A stretch of DNA of 45,724 nt from Bacteroides sp. GTDB lineage: Bacteria > Bacteroidota > Bacteroidia > Bacteroidales > Bacteroidaceae. The notes under the pieces are model-generated. The model was not told where the DNA came from and did no database searches. It worked only from the letters and a program-made list of their open reading frames with translations. Both the position numbers and the translations under genes were made by a program. This document shows positions 34,704-42,935 of this stretch, in pieces. The first letter of the stretch is position 1, and the number at the start of each line of letters is the position of its first letter. Where the stretch lies: positions 1 through 45,724 of the forward strand of contig JAGATY010000060.1 of assembly GCA_017621035.1 (NCBI GenBank). The letters are read 5' to 3'.

Positions 34704-35585
34704 TTACTCCTCCTCCAGCGCAGAGGTCAGTGGGTAGCGATTACCTTTCACGCTTTTGAAGAAGGCCTTGGCGGAGCCGAAGTTCAGATAGAGGTCGAGG
34801 CGAATGGGCAGGTGGTTGTCGTCATCGGAAACAAAGAAAGTGATGACCTCCTCCTCTTTGCCATCCTTGTACTCCACAAAGGAGAATACCAGACAGCGAT
34901 AGGTGATGTCATTGTTTGCCTCCACATTCTTCTTGCCTCGGTAGATGAGCGTCTGCTCCTCTACACGGCGACCGGTAGCCATGGGGAAATGAATCTTGTC
35001 GCCCACTTTGTAATCCTCGGCACGGTAAGAGCGGGCTTGTGCCAAGATGCTGAGCATGTCAAAGATACAGCGACTGTCACTATACTCCATCTCTTGTGTC
35101 TCACGTTGGGGGTTGCGCCAGGTACGGCGTTGCTTAACATACGAGACACCATCCTTATAAGAGAACCAAGCCTCATCCACGGTATGGCGCTTACCCTCTT
35201 CGGCAGCCTTACAGAAGTAGAGCGGCTCCAGTTGCTTGCTCGTGTAGCAGGTGAGTGTGTCACGCATTTTAAAGAAGAAGTCCATCTGCTTGCTACCTAC
35301 ATTCAGCAAGTCATACTTGTAGGCCGGTTGTCCCTGATAGACCGTATCGATAGTATTGAGATAAGCCTTTCCCACCTTCTTCCAGATAAACTTCCAGTTG
35401 AAGTAGAGGTCATACGTTACCTGCTCCCCACTTTGGAATGCCTTGTTTACAGCAGGGCACTGGGCATGTGTGGCGAGGGTAGGAAGCAACAGCAAAAGGG
35501 TAAGCAACAGAGTTACGACGCGATGACTCAGGCGGTTAGCGATTGTTGCTGTTACGATTCTGGTTCCGGTTCTTCTTCTTTTCAT
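34704..35585 (-). CDS. DUF3108 domain protein
   Basis: A 293-residue exported protein: a basic N-terminus, then VVTLLLTLLLLLPTLATHAQ as signal. The rest fits DUF3108: QVTYDLYFNWKFIWKKVGKAYLN near residue 54, DTLTCYTSKQLEPLYFCKAAEEGKRH, RCIFDMLSILAQAR near 175 and NHLPIRLDLYLNFGSAKAFFKSVKGNR at the end. The family is beta-rich and periplasmic, with no known activity. Its first 50 nt overlap the end of the Ig-like-protein gene upstream; no later in-frame ATG is available before the signal, so the overlap is probably real. Conserved pairing with that gene suggests an envelope role. Confidence 0.82.
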   Translation of the reverse strand: MKRRRTGTRIVTATIANRLSHRVVTLLLTLLLLLPTLATHAQCPAVNKAFQSGEQVTYDLYFNWKFIWKKVGKAYLNTIDTVYQGQPAYKYDLLNVGSKQMDFFFKMRDTLTCYTSKQLEPLYFCKAAEEGKRHTVDEAWFSYKDGVSYVKQRRTWRNPQRETQEMEYSDSRCIFDMLSILAQARSYRAEDYKVGDKIHFPMATGRRVEEQTLIYRGKKNVEANNDITYRCLVFSFVEYKDGKEEEVITFFVSDDDNHLPIRLDLYLNFGSAKAFFKSVKGNRYPLTSALEEE

Positions 35586-37542
35586 CAGGTTTCTGTTTTT
35601 TCAATTCATTTACCTTTTGTCTATCCAAAGGCAATTCCCGAATGTTCCAGTCTTGTATCAGTTCAAAGTTTGCCTTTAGTTCCAGCAGTTGGGGATAGTA
35701 GTAGACCTCTTCCGGCTGTTGTTTTTCGGCATAGTTACCGGTGTCCCACTTGCCGTTCTGATTGCTGTCCACCACCAGACGGGCGCCATATTTGGCCGGG
35801 GCAAGGAAGTAGAAGTCGGCCTTCCCCTCTGTCAGAGGCACGGTACGCACCACTTTGTCGCCGGCATCCAGCAGCTCTACAAAGGCCGGGCCGTCCACTC
35901 CGCTGACGTTAAAGAAGATTTGACCATACTCTTCCGGCTTCTTCACCGTGAAATCTTTCTTGATTTTCTCGGTATGCAGGCCGTAAAGTCCCTCCATGGC
36001 AGCCGAGTCTACCTCAAAGGTATAGCTCTCGCCAAATTGCCAATCGGCATATACATTATATTTCTTGATGTCGGCAGAGTCTTGTTCCAGGTCGAAGGGC
36101 ACATCATTCCACAGGGTATCCACCTTTTGCTTCAGGTGGAAGGCATTGCGTTCCAAGCGAGAGAGCGGCTCTTTGAAGGATAGGGTCAGGTAGTCATAGA
36201 TGTCCAATGAACCGGGGGCATAGACCTCCATCGGCAGGAACTCGATGGGTAGCGTCAGAGGCGGAATACTATCTTCCGGCTGCTCTTCACCCTCTTCGTC
36301 ACTCTTCTCTTTCTTCTTACGATTCTTCTTTTGCTGTTTTTCCAACTCTTTCAGTTTCTTTTCCCGCTCTTCCTGCAACTTCTTCTGCTGCTTGGCATAG
36401 GTCAGGCGGGGCAGAATGGTCAGCGTGTCGGTACGTGGCACTACTTGGTTCAGTGTATCGGTAAAGAGATAGGTGAGTTTCACACGCAACGAATCCTGCT
36501 TATAGAGCAGTGAGTCTTTCATCCAATAGCAGAGGGTATCGTTTCTACCTGTCAGGTTTTCAATCACAAACGCCTCTTTATCATCAAAGTTAAGACCCTC
36601 CAGCAGAGGCAGTGTGTCCGCCGGTACGGTAAAATAGAGGGTAAACTTCTCCGGCGTAAGGCGTTCTGCCTTTACCTGACGGTGAACAATGTTGTTCTCC
36701 TTGAAACTGCGTAACAGAATGTCGTCCGGCAGGTAGTGAGTGTAGCGCCGTTCCACAATGGTGTCGATGGTAAGCGAGTCCACCCAGGTAGTATCCTGAC
36801 GCAGACGCTCTTCCATGGTGGGAATAATGATGGAGTCGGCAAAGGCAATCACCTCTGCTGGCTGTGAGTAGTAGTAGTTCTGGTCTGCATCTTGCAGGGC
36901 AAAGATACGGTAACGCCCCGGTGCCACGCCTCGGATGGAGAAGCGTCCGCGGCTGTCGGTACGTCCCACGCGCTCAAAAGGTTGGGTAGTGAAGGCTGAG
37001 TCGGCCAGATTGGCATAGAGTCCTACCTGAATACCCTTTACAGGCTCCAGGTTATTGGCACTCAGCACAGTACCGCTGACTGCCATGGTATCGAGCACAC
37101 CGCCGGTGGAGAAGGCATAGGTGAAGCCTTCCAGCGGGTTGCCCTCATTGTTGTCTTGAATGGCATCACCAAAATCAATGGTGTAGGTGGTATTGAGCTT
37201 CAGGGTGTCCTGCAGATTGATGCCCACCTTCTTGCCGTTAGCTTTAATCTCCGGTTGCTGCACCTGGGGCGGGGAGATGACAATCTTCTCATTGGGTTTC
37301 TCTAACTTGATGTATTCGTCAAACTCAATGGAAATCTTTTTCTTCTGCACATTCAACGCTCCCGGAGCAGGAGTTCCGCCCAAGAAGATAGGCGGCTCCT
37401 CGTCAATGGGGCCACCCTCTATACGACCAATGCTGGCACAAGAGTAAAGTACCAGCACAGCCAACACCCCTCCCAATACACGGCGTAACAGAAGAGAGTG
37501 TTCTCTTTCGGGCTTGTTCCTATGCAATCGGCTGCTGCTCAT
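35536..37542 (-). CDS. Ig-like (Big_5) domain lipoprotein
   Basis: A 668-residue lipoprotein: lipobox LVLYSCAS (Cys34), then SIGRIEGGPIDEEPPIF, the conserved start of this Bacteroidetes family. Residues about 45-150 form a Big_5-type Ig-like domain (KKISIEFDEYIKLEKP, TTYTIDFGDAIQDNNEGNPLEGFTYAFSTGG). A prealbumin-like domain follows (VSGTVLSANNLEPVKGIQVGLYA, GRFSIRGVAPGRYRIFALQD). A charged segment about 390-420 (repeated K/E/Q) is likely coiled coil or disordered. The end is Lys/Asn/Arg-rich (KKKNRNQNRNSNNR) and overlaps the DUF3108 gene. Surface or periplasmic structural role inferred only. Confidence 0.83.
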   Translation of the reverse strand: MSSSRLHRNKPEREHSLLLRRVLGGVLAVLVLYSCASIGRIEGGPIDEEPPIFLGGTPAPGALNVQKKKISIEFDEYIKLEKPNEKIVISPPQVQQPEIKANGKKVGINLQDTLKLNTTYTIDFGDAIQDNNEGNPLEGFTYAFSTGGVLDTMAVSGTVLSANNLEPVKGIQVGLYANLADSAFTTQPFERVGRTDSRGRFSIRGVAPGRYRIFALQDADQNYYYSQPAEVIAFADSIIIPTMEERLRQDTTWVDSLTIDTIVERRYTHYLPDDILLRSFKENNIVHRQVKAERLTPEKFTLYFTVPADTLPLLEGLNFDDKEAFVIENLTGRNDTLCYWMKDSLLYKQDSLRVKLTYLFTDTLNQVVPRTDTLTILPRLTYAKQQKKLQEEREKKLKELEKQQKKNRKKKEKSDEEGEEQPEDSIPPLTLPIEFLPMEVYAPGSLDIYDYLTLSFKEPLSRLERNAFHLKQKVDTLWNDVPFDLEQDSADIKKYNVYADWQFGESYTFEVDSAAMEGLYGLHTEKIKKDFTVKKPEEYGQIFFNVSGVDGPAFVELLDAGDKVVRTVPLTEGKADFYFLAPAKYGARLVVDSNQNGKWDTGNYAEKQQPEEVYYYPQLLELKANFELIQDWNIRELPLDRQKVNELKKQKPDEKKKNRNQNRNSNNR

Positions 37543-37548
37543 CAGAGA

Positions 37549-38301
37549 TTATTCAAAAATCAGGGTTCCAAAGAATTGCGGACAGTGGAATGCCGGCTTC
37601 TCCAGGTCGATGGGGTTCCAAGAGAGGTAATGGCGATTCTGTAACTTGTCACCGCACTTGTAGAAGTTGGCAGTGATGGTCTTTCCGTCCAGTGAGGTGA
37701 GGTTGTGCAAGAAGAATACTTCGTAAGGCACAATCAAGGCAACCTCCCAAGCACACTCTCCAACGCGCTCTTCAAAAGGTTCACGGCCCAGCGACGACCA
37801 ACGTTGTACCTTATCCAGTACCTCCTGAGTGGCTCGCTGACGGCCTTTGCGCTCGGCACCTGCACCAATCAGGATGTTTCCGGCACAGTTACACTCCAAA
37901 TTATAATATACGCCATCGCCGGCAGGAACACTGAAGAACTCTACACAAGCATCTTCCCACACCGGCCCGTTGTCTGCACCGGCTACGGCACGCACACTGG
38001 CCTCTTTAACCTTATAATGTAACAAAATGGCATCGTCAGTATGAGCAATGCGGAACTCCACACTGGGACAGTAGGGAAAGGCTTCCCAGTTCACGATGTT
38101 AATGGGCTGGAAGTCCACTTTCTCTTGGTCGAGAAGAGCGGGAATGGCTTGTACAGGTACGTTAGCTGCACTTACTTTCTTTACTCTCAATTCTTTCATA
38201 TTGCTTTTCTTATTCATTTCTTGTTTCTCTTGTGCCTGAAGCGGAAGCAAGGCAATGGCTGCAAACAGCAGGCTCACAAGTATTTTATGGATTAAATGCA
38301 T
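37549..38301 (-). CDS. CBM9-like carbohydrate-binding protein
   Basis: A 250-residue protein from ATG 38301 (MHLIHKILVSLLFAAIALLPLQAQ, a signal peptide). The frame extends 26 codons further, but the first of these codons lie in the promoter; ATG 38325 is possible but would leave almost no leader. The mature part has the DOMON-like CBM9 pattern: INIVNWEAFPYCPSVEFRIAHTDDAILLHYKVKE, EDACVEFFSVP, YYNLECNCAGNILIGAG, WEVALIVPYEVFF and HYLSWNPIDLEKPAFHCPQFFGTLIF. Related proteins are usually annotated as carbohydrate-binding family 9-like. Ligand not readable. It lies 7 nt upstream of the Ig-like-protein gene on the same strand, so all three may be one operon. Confidence 0.82.
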   Translation of the reverse strand: MHLIHKILVSLLFAAIALLPLQAQEKQEMNKKSNMKELRVKKVSAANVPVQAIPALLDQEKVDFQPINIVNWEAFPYCPSVEFRIAHTDDAILLHYKVKEASVRAVAGADNGPVWEDACVEFFSVPAGDGVYYNLECNCAGNILIGAGAERKGRQRATQEVLDKVQRWSSLGREPFEERVGECAWEVALIVPYEVFFLHNLTSLDGKTITANFYKCGDKLQNRHYLSWNPIDLEKPAFHCPQFFGTLIFE

Positions 38302-38336
38302 AACTATAGATTCTTGTTCAACCATGAATTTAGCGA

Positions 38337-38362
38337 CAAAGATACATATTTTTGTATATTTG
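38337..38362. promoter_or_regulatory. Overlapping divergent -7 boxes (CBM9-like gene and dus)
   Basis: Minus strand: TATCTTTG at 38337-38344, 35 nt before ATG 38301. Plus strand: TATATTTG at 38355-38362, ending 5 nt before the dus ATG at 38368. The two boxes are only 10 nt apart, so the promoters must compete. The -33 boxes are weak. Confidence 0.55.
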
Positions 38363-38367
38363 CAACC

Positions 38368-39312
38368 ATGAACAAGCAATTATTCCCTATACATTTTGCT
38401 CCTCTGCAGGGCTACACCGACGCAGCTTACCGTGCTGCACATGCCCGTTTCTTTGGTGGAGTAGATGTCTACTATGCCCCTTTTACGCGGGTGGAGCATG
38501 GAGAAATCAGGAAAAAAGACGTGCGCGACATCTCCCGCCAATGTAACATAAATGTACCACTCACTCCTCAGTTGATAGGGCTGGAGGCGGACAAGATTTC
38601 TTCCATAATTTCCCTTTTCATCGAGAATTTCTATAAAAAGGCGGACATAAATATGGGATGTCCCTTCCCCATGATTGTCCGGAAAAAGTGGGGCTCGGGA
38701 ATACTGCCCTACCCCGACGAGGCAATACAGCTGATAACCACCCTGACCACCCGCTTTCCCGACCTGCAATTCTCTGTAAAGATGCGGCTGGGCTGGGAGA
38801 AGCCGGACGAGTGTCTGGCACTGCTTCCCGCACTCAACAGACTGCCCTTGTCACACATCACTCTCCACCCCCGCTTAGGAAAGCAACAGTACAAAGGCAT
38901 CCCCGACTTCACCTCCTTCGAGGCTTTCTATCAGGCATGCGAGCACCCCCTCTTCTACAACGGTGACATCAGCACAGTGGAGGACATCTATCACATACAA
39001 ACCCGCTTCCCTCGCCTGGCCGGCATAGCCATCGGGCGCGGACTACTGGCCAATCCTGCTCTGGCGCTGGAATACAAGCAAGGCTTTCCTCTCACAACCG
39101 ACGAACTGACCTCCCGCCTGCTGCAAATGCACGACCATCTGTTCACCACCTATCGCAATCAACTGGAAGGTGGCGAAGCCCAACTCCTGCAAAAGATGAA
39201 AACCTTTTGGCAATACCTGCTTCCCGATGGAGACAAGAAAGCCCACAAAATCATCCCAAAAACCACCAAGCTCACCAACTATCTGGCAGCAGTAAATCAA
39301 CTGCTCAAATAG
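38368..39312 (+). CDS. tRNA-dihydrouridine synthase family protein
   Basis: A 314-residue Dus-fold flavoenzyme, distinct from DusB in this window. Landmarks: IHFAPLQGYTDAAYRAAHARFFGG at the start, PQLIGLEADKI, the catalytic Cys98 in ADINMGCPFPMIVRKKWGSGIL, SVKMRLGWEKPDEC near 138, SHITLHPRLGKQQYKGIPD near 160 and FYNGDISTVEDI then GIAIGRGLLANPAL. The start at ATG 38368 matches the family; the frame upstream of it is promoter. The ATG follows the -7 box by 5 nt, exactly as in mnmA. Which tRNA position it modifies is unknown. Confidence 0.9.
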   Translation: MNKQLFPIHFAPLQGYTDAAYRAAHARFFGGVDVYYAPFTRVEHGEIRKKDVRDISRQCNINVPLTPQLIGLEADKISSIISLFIENFYKKADINMGCPFPMIVRKKWGSGILPYPDEAIQLITTLTTRFPDLQFSVKMRLGWEKPDECLALLPALNRLPLSHITLHPRLGKQQYKGIPDFTSFEAFYQACEHPLFYNGDISTVEDIYHIQTRFPRLAGIAIGRGLLANPALALEYKQGFPLTTDELTSRLLQMHDHLFTTYRNQLEGGEAQLLQKMKTFWQYLLPDGDKKAHKIIPKTTKLTNYLAAVNQLLK

Positions 39313-40122
39313 CCTATACCAAAAGCCTCTTAACCCCCTTAACTCCCCCTACCTTCTCCATCATCCCTATGCCATTGCTTCGATATTCCTATGCTATTTC
39401 CCTGGAATACCAGCACTTTACCGAATAGATATCGAAGCAATATCCTAGATAGAAAGAAGAGATATGGGAGAAGAAGCCCCCTCAACTCCCCCCGAGGGGG
39501 AGCTTAGGCTGCGCGGTGGGAGCATAAAGTGATGGTAACTAAAGTCCCCCTCTACGAGGGGGTGCCCGCAGGGCGGGGGAGGTTAATACAGTTGACAATT
39601 AATAGTTGATAATTGATAGTTGATAATTGATAATTAGGCTGCGCGGTGGGAGCATAAAGTGATGTAACTGAAGTCCCCCTCCGAGAGGGGGTGCCCGCAG
39701 GGCGGGGGAGGTTAATACAGTTGATAGTTGATAGTTGACAATTGATAGTTGATAGTTGAAATAAGAGTTATATATAAGGTGGTTTAACCTCCCCCGTCAC
39801 CTTGTGCCACCCCCTCGTAGAGGGGGACTTCAGATACTCCGTGAACCAAATAGTAAACTGTAAATAACATCAGCTCGACTTACGGTCTGAAAGACCGGGT
39901 GGCATCGCTACTTTCAATAACCGCGGACTTAAAATAAAGTTGACAAGGAACAAGTTGACAAGTTAACGAGGCCCTTGTGTCTTGTCAACTCGTTAACTCG
40001 TCAACTCTAATAGTACTCGATTCCTATCCATCCGTCTGAAAGACGGGGCCGGAGGCTATAGAAGCTTGTTTGAGTTGACGAGTTAACAAGTTGACAAGTT
40101 GTCAACTTGTTAACTTGTCAAC
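39313..40122. repeat. 810-nt repeat-filled gap
   Basis: No gene. In order: the 66-bp terminal-inverted-repeat element (39375-39440); a C/G hairpin with AGCTTAGGCTGCGCGGTGGG (39483-39520); two direct copies of a module running from GCTGCGCGGTGGGAGC through CCCCCTC...GAGGGGG to GGAGGTTAATACAGTTGA (about 39510-39600 and 39634-39722); TTGATAGTTGA tandem units; a module inverted with respect to 44.05-44.32 kb (39740-39860); a GGTCT-GAA-AGACC hairpin at 39884-39896; and AAGTTGAC hairpins at 39937-40005 and 40073-40123. Confidence 0.8.
39375..39440. repeat. MITE-like 66-bp element, copy B
   Basis: 12-bp terminal inverted repeats TTGCTTCGATAT (39375-39386) and ATATCGAAGCAA (39429-39440). Inner sequence is the complement of copy A at 17149-17212 with scattered differences (shared TATTCGGTAAAGT on the opposite strand). 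Confidence 0.75.
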
Positions 40123-40123
40123 T
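40073..40123. terminator. Hairpin at the end of the 932-residue protein gene
   Basis: Arms of 16 bp, GTTAACAAGTTGACAA (40082-40097) and its complement (40099-40114), extend outward with one mismatch to about 40073 and 40123. It abuts the stop codon of the minus-strand gene. It belongs to the AAGTTGAC repeat family and may end transcription, although no U-tract follows. Confidence 0.5.
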
Positions 40124-42921
40124 TAAATAACCACCACTTTCTTCTTTCCTACCAGATAGAAGCCGGAGGTCAGGCCGGTCACTTGGTTCTCTCCTTCGGT
40201 CAGTTGCAGCAGACGAACCATGCGGCCATCACTGTTATAGAGGGGCAGTGTCTGAGCCTCTGCACACCGGATGTAGAGCACACCGTTGGTGCACCACACA
40301 CGCAAAGCCTCATCCTTCAGCAGCGTCTCTATACCGGTCACCTCACCACCCGACGGGATGCCTATGCCATAGTACATCGGGGCGCGGGTAGTTGCTTCAT
40401 TACTGGTGACGTAGGCCTCAAACGGGTTCACCGTGCGCAGGTTGCTGATGAAGGCACTGCCGGCCACATGCTCACCGTACGCCTCTTTGTTCAAGGCATA
40501 GATAGCTTCGCCCTGTGCCACTGCCTCGTATGCCGGATGCAGGTTAAAGCTTGTGCCACTGCTGGCCTTGGCTGCCGTGGTAGCTGCCACTTCTACACCC
40601 TCTTCGGCTGCCGCACTGAAGGTTACGTTGCCTCGGATGTTGAACTCCTCTTCATACGCCTCACTGTTCGGCATGGAGATGATGTATGGCTTATTGGCCT
40701 GCCACTGAGTGACGTTGGCAAAGCCTGTAGCAGTCAGTTCGGCCAGCCAGAAGGGACGAGTGCCTGCCTTGTTGCTGCCGAAGGGTGCCAGTTCGCCACG
40801 CTCCTCACTCACAATGTTTTGTACACTGAAGGGGAGCACGATGCTTTCCCATCCGCCCGGCTGCTTCGGGGTAGTCGGCAGACTGAAGTCACGGGTATAG
40901 CTGATTTGCTTGGCCTTGAAGGCTTCCGGTGCACGCAGGGGCAGCTCGTCTTGCAGCGTAATCTGCTCAGCCATGCCGCCAATCACCACATTGCCGCTAT
41001 AGTTGCTCCTCACACCGGCCGGTGCATATATCAGGCAGTTACCCATCTCGGCTGCAGCGTCAAACACCTCTGCCGCAAGGGTTGCCTGACTGTTCCAGCG
41101 TACCACCAGCAGATGGTCACCCATACCGGCCAACACCTCCTTGCCTATGGTTGTAACGGTTGTCGGCAGAGAGATTTCCTCCAGTGCCGCCATACCGTAG
41201 AAGGCTTTCTCGGGCAGGGTATTATTGGTAATTTTGGCTTCTTGTAACTCTAAAGTCCTTAAAGAGCTTAAGGTCCTTAAAGTCTCTAAGTCGGTGGCAT
41301 TCAGTTCACCGGTCACTGCCAGCTGCTCTATGCTCTCTGCCGGAGTAAAGCTCAGCAAATCACCGGCCGTCCCTGCCTCTGCCACATGCAACGGGTTAGG
41401 CAACGGGTCGGTTACACAGATTAGTTTGATGGAGGCTGATACACTTTCAGCAGCTTCGTCTGCCACATGTAGTAAGGCATAGTAGCGTCCTGCTTTAGGT
41501 AGCTGAATAGTTGTGCCGGCCTGCAGGGTTGCAGCATCTAGCTTGGCTATGCAGACGCTGTCGTTATACAGACGCAGAGCACAGGGCTGCTCGGTACGCA
41601 GACAGAGAGTTCCGGCCTCGGCATCAATGTATCTGACATCGGCACTGTCAGCCTTCAGTCCATGAATGTGATAGACACGGTTCACCGTCAGCGGTTGAGC
41701 CTCTACCACACTCTCATTCACATAGATAAAGGCGGTGCTATCTACACTGCTCCAGAGGTCATTCTCATTGTGGAAAGTCATGTAAAACATACGTTCCTGC
41801 TCTACACCCAGTGTAACCATCACTTTGCCGTCGCCGGTTACAGTAGCGGGTGTTACCGATGCAGTCTGAGGCCAAGTAGTCGGGAAGGGGGTAGCAGGGA
41901 TGTCAAACATCATGTTCTCTATCTCATACGGATTGGCAGGTGTCACCTCCACCGTATCGGCCGGCAGTGAATCAAACCAGTAGGCATACTTATCTACATC
42001 GGATGCCTCTGCACCGTAGCGCGGCACCATGAAGTGCTGGGTACGGACAGGAGTATAACAGCCGTTGGCATCTTTCAGACGATAGTTAAAGAGGTGCACA
42101 CCTATGGGCAGTGCCGAAGCGTCTGCCTCCAGATTCACCAGTCCGTCAGAGGCCACAGCTACGGTAGCCCGTCCGGCAAAGTTATCATCCCACCAGTATT
42201 CACACTGCATCTCATCCAGCATGCTATTGTCCAGAATGGCACGTAGGAAGTTGTGGGAGTGCAGTGCCCCATAGTGACCATACTCATCCACTGCCCGGAA
42301 GTTTAGGCGGTGGATGCCTGCACAGAGCTGTGATACTTCGGCATCGAAGCTGATGATGCCATCCACATTCTCTACACGTTTACGGTTCTCGAAGTCATCG
42401 TCCAGCCAGTACTCACAGGCAAAAGCAGTATAGAGGTTGTTGTCTGCAGAGACTCTCAGGAAGCGGTGCGAGTAGGTGATGGCACTCTCACCCTCAGCAT
42501 TGGCAATATGATAATTGAGTTGATGCAATCCGGGAGGGATAGCTGCTATGTCTGCCTCAAAGCTGATAAGGCCTTCTGCATTGCCGTCGGCCATTTTGCG
42601 GTTGGCATAGTCATCGTCCACCCAGTACTCACACTTCAGCTCTTCCACATTTCTATTGTCCAGAATAGGTTTCAGGAAAGTGTACGAATGGATTATTCCC
42701 GGCATGCCGTCGTCGCGCAGGGCACGGAAACGGAAAGAGTGAATGCCTCCGCGCAAGCCTGAAGCGTCTGCCTCAATCTCTATCTCGGTGGCACTGCTAC
42801 TTACCTGTTGTCGGTTTTCATAGTCTGCATCAAACCAATACTCATACCCCGCCAAGCCGTTTTGTCCCTTTGCCGCTGTGACAAAGAGGAGCAGTAGCAG
42901 TATATAAGTAATCTTTTTCAT
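40123..42921 (-). CDS. Large surface protein with EYW(F/V)DDDY repeats, LRR-like segment and C-terminal sorting-like domain
   Basis: A 932-residue secreted protein; signal peptide KKITYILLLLLFVTAAKGQ. Residues about 25-305 hold four units of about 70 residues, each opening with a YEYWFDADYENR-type motif (YEYWFDADYENR, CEYWVDDDYANR, CEYWLDDDFENR, CEYWWDDNFAGR) and closing with a G(I/L/V)HxxNxR strand and HxFLR or HFM. A fifth, partial motif is YAYWFDSLPAD. A short BspA-like leucine-rich segment follows (LETLRTLSSLRTLELQEAKITNNTLPEKAFYGM...). The end (LPLYNSDGRMVRLLQL, LTSGFYLVGKKKVVVI) resembles a type IX sorting domain. It lies 14 nt downstream of the beta-helix gene. Role unknown; cell-surface display or adhesion is inferred. 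Confidence 0.8.
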   Translation of the reverse strand: MKKITYILLLLLFVTAAKGQNGLAGYEYWFDADYENRQQVSSSATEIEIEADASGLRGGIHSFRFRALRDDGMPGIIHSYTFLKPILDNRNVEELKCEYWVDDDYANRKMADGNAEGLISFEADIAAIPPGLHQLNYHIANAEGESAITYSHRFLRVSADNNLYTAFACEYWLDDDFENRKRVENVDGIISFDAEVSQLCAGIHRLNFRAVDEYGHYGALHSHNFLRAILDNSMLDEMQCEYWWDDNFAGRATVAVASDGLVNLEADASALPIGVHLFNYRLKDANGCYTPVRTQHFMVPRYGAEASDVDKYAYWFDSLPADTVEVTPANPYEIENMMFDIPATPFPTTWPQTASVTPATVTGDGKVMVTLGVEQERMFYMTFHNENDLWSSVDSTAFIYVNESVVEAQPLTVNRVYHIHGLKADSADVRYIDAEAGTLCLRTEQPCALRLYNDSVCIAKLDAATLQAGTTIQLPKAGRYYALLHVADEAAESVSASIKLICVTDPLPNPLHVAEAGTAGDLLSFTPAESIEQLAVTGELNATDLETLRTLSSLRTLELQEAKITNNTLPEKAFYGMAALEEISLPTTVTTIGKEVLAGMGDHLLVVRWNSQATLAAEVFDAAAEMGNCLIYAPAGVRSNYSGNVVIGGMAEQITLQDELPLRAPEAFKAKQISYTRDFSLPTTPKQPGGWESIVLPFSVQNIVSEERGELAPFGSNKAGTRPFWLAELTATGFANVTQWQANKPYIISMPNSEAYEEEFNIRGNVTFSAAAEEGVEVAATTAAKASSGTSFNLHPAYEAVAQGEAIYALNKEAYGEHVAGSAFISNLRTVNPFEAYVTSNEATTRAPMYYGIGIPSGGEVTGIETLLKDEALRVWCTNGVLYIRCAEAQTLPLYNSDGRMVRLLQLTEGENQVTGLTSGFYLVGKKKVVVI

Positions 42922-42935
42922 GCGCTTACTGCTTT

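Noticed and set aside
34812-35906. 364-codon plus-strand frame opposite the DUF3108 and Ig-like genes
   Set aside because: It is antisense to two well-supported genes, has no family features and spans their overlap; a G+C-driven shadow.
39313-40122. Insertion-sequence remnant in the large gap
   Set aside because: No transposase fragment in any frame; only short repeat modules.
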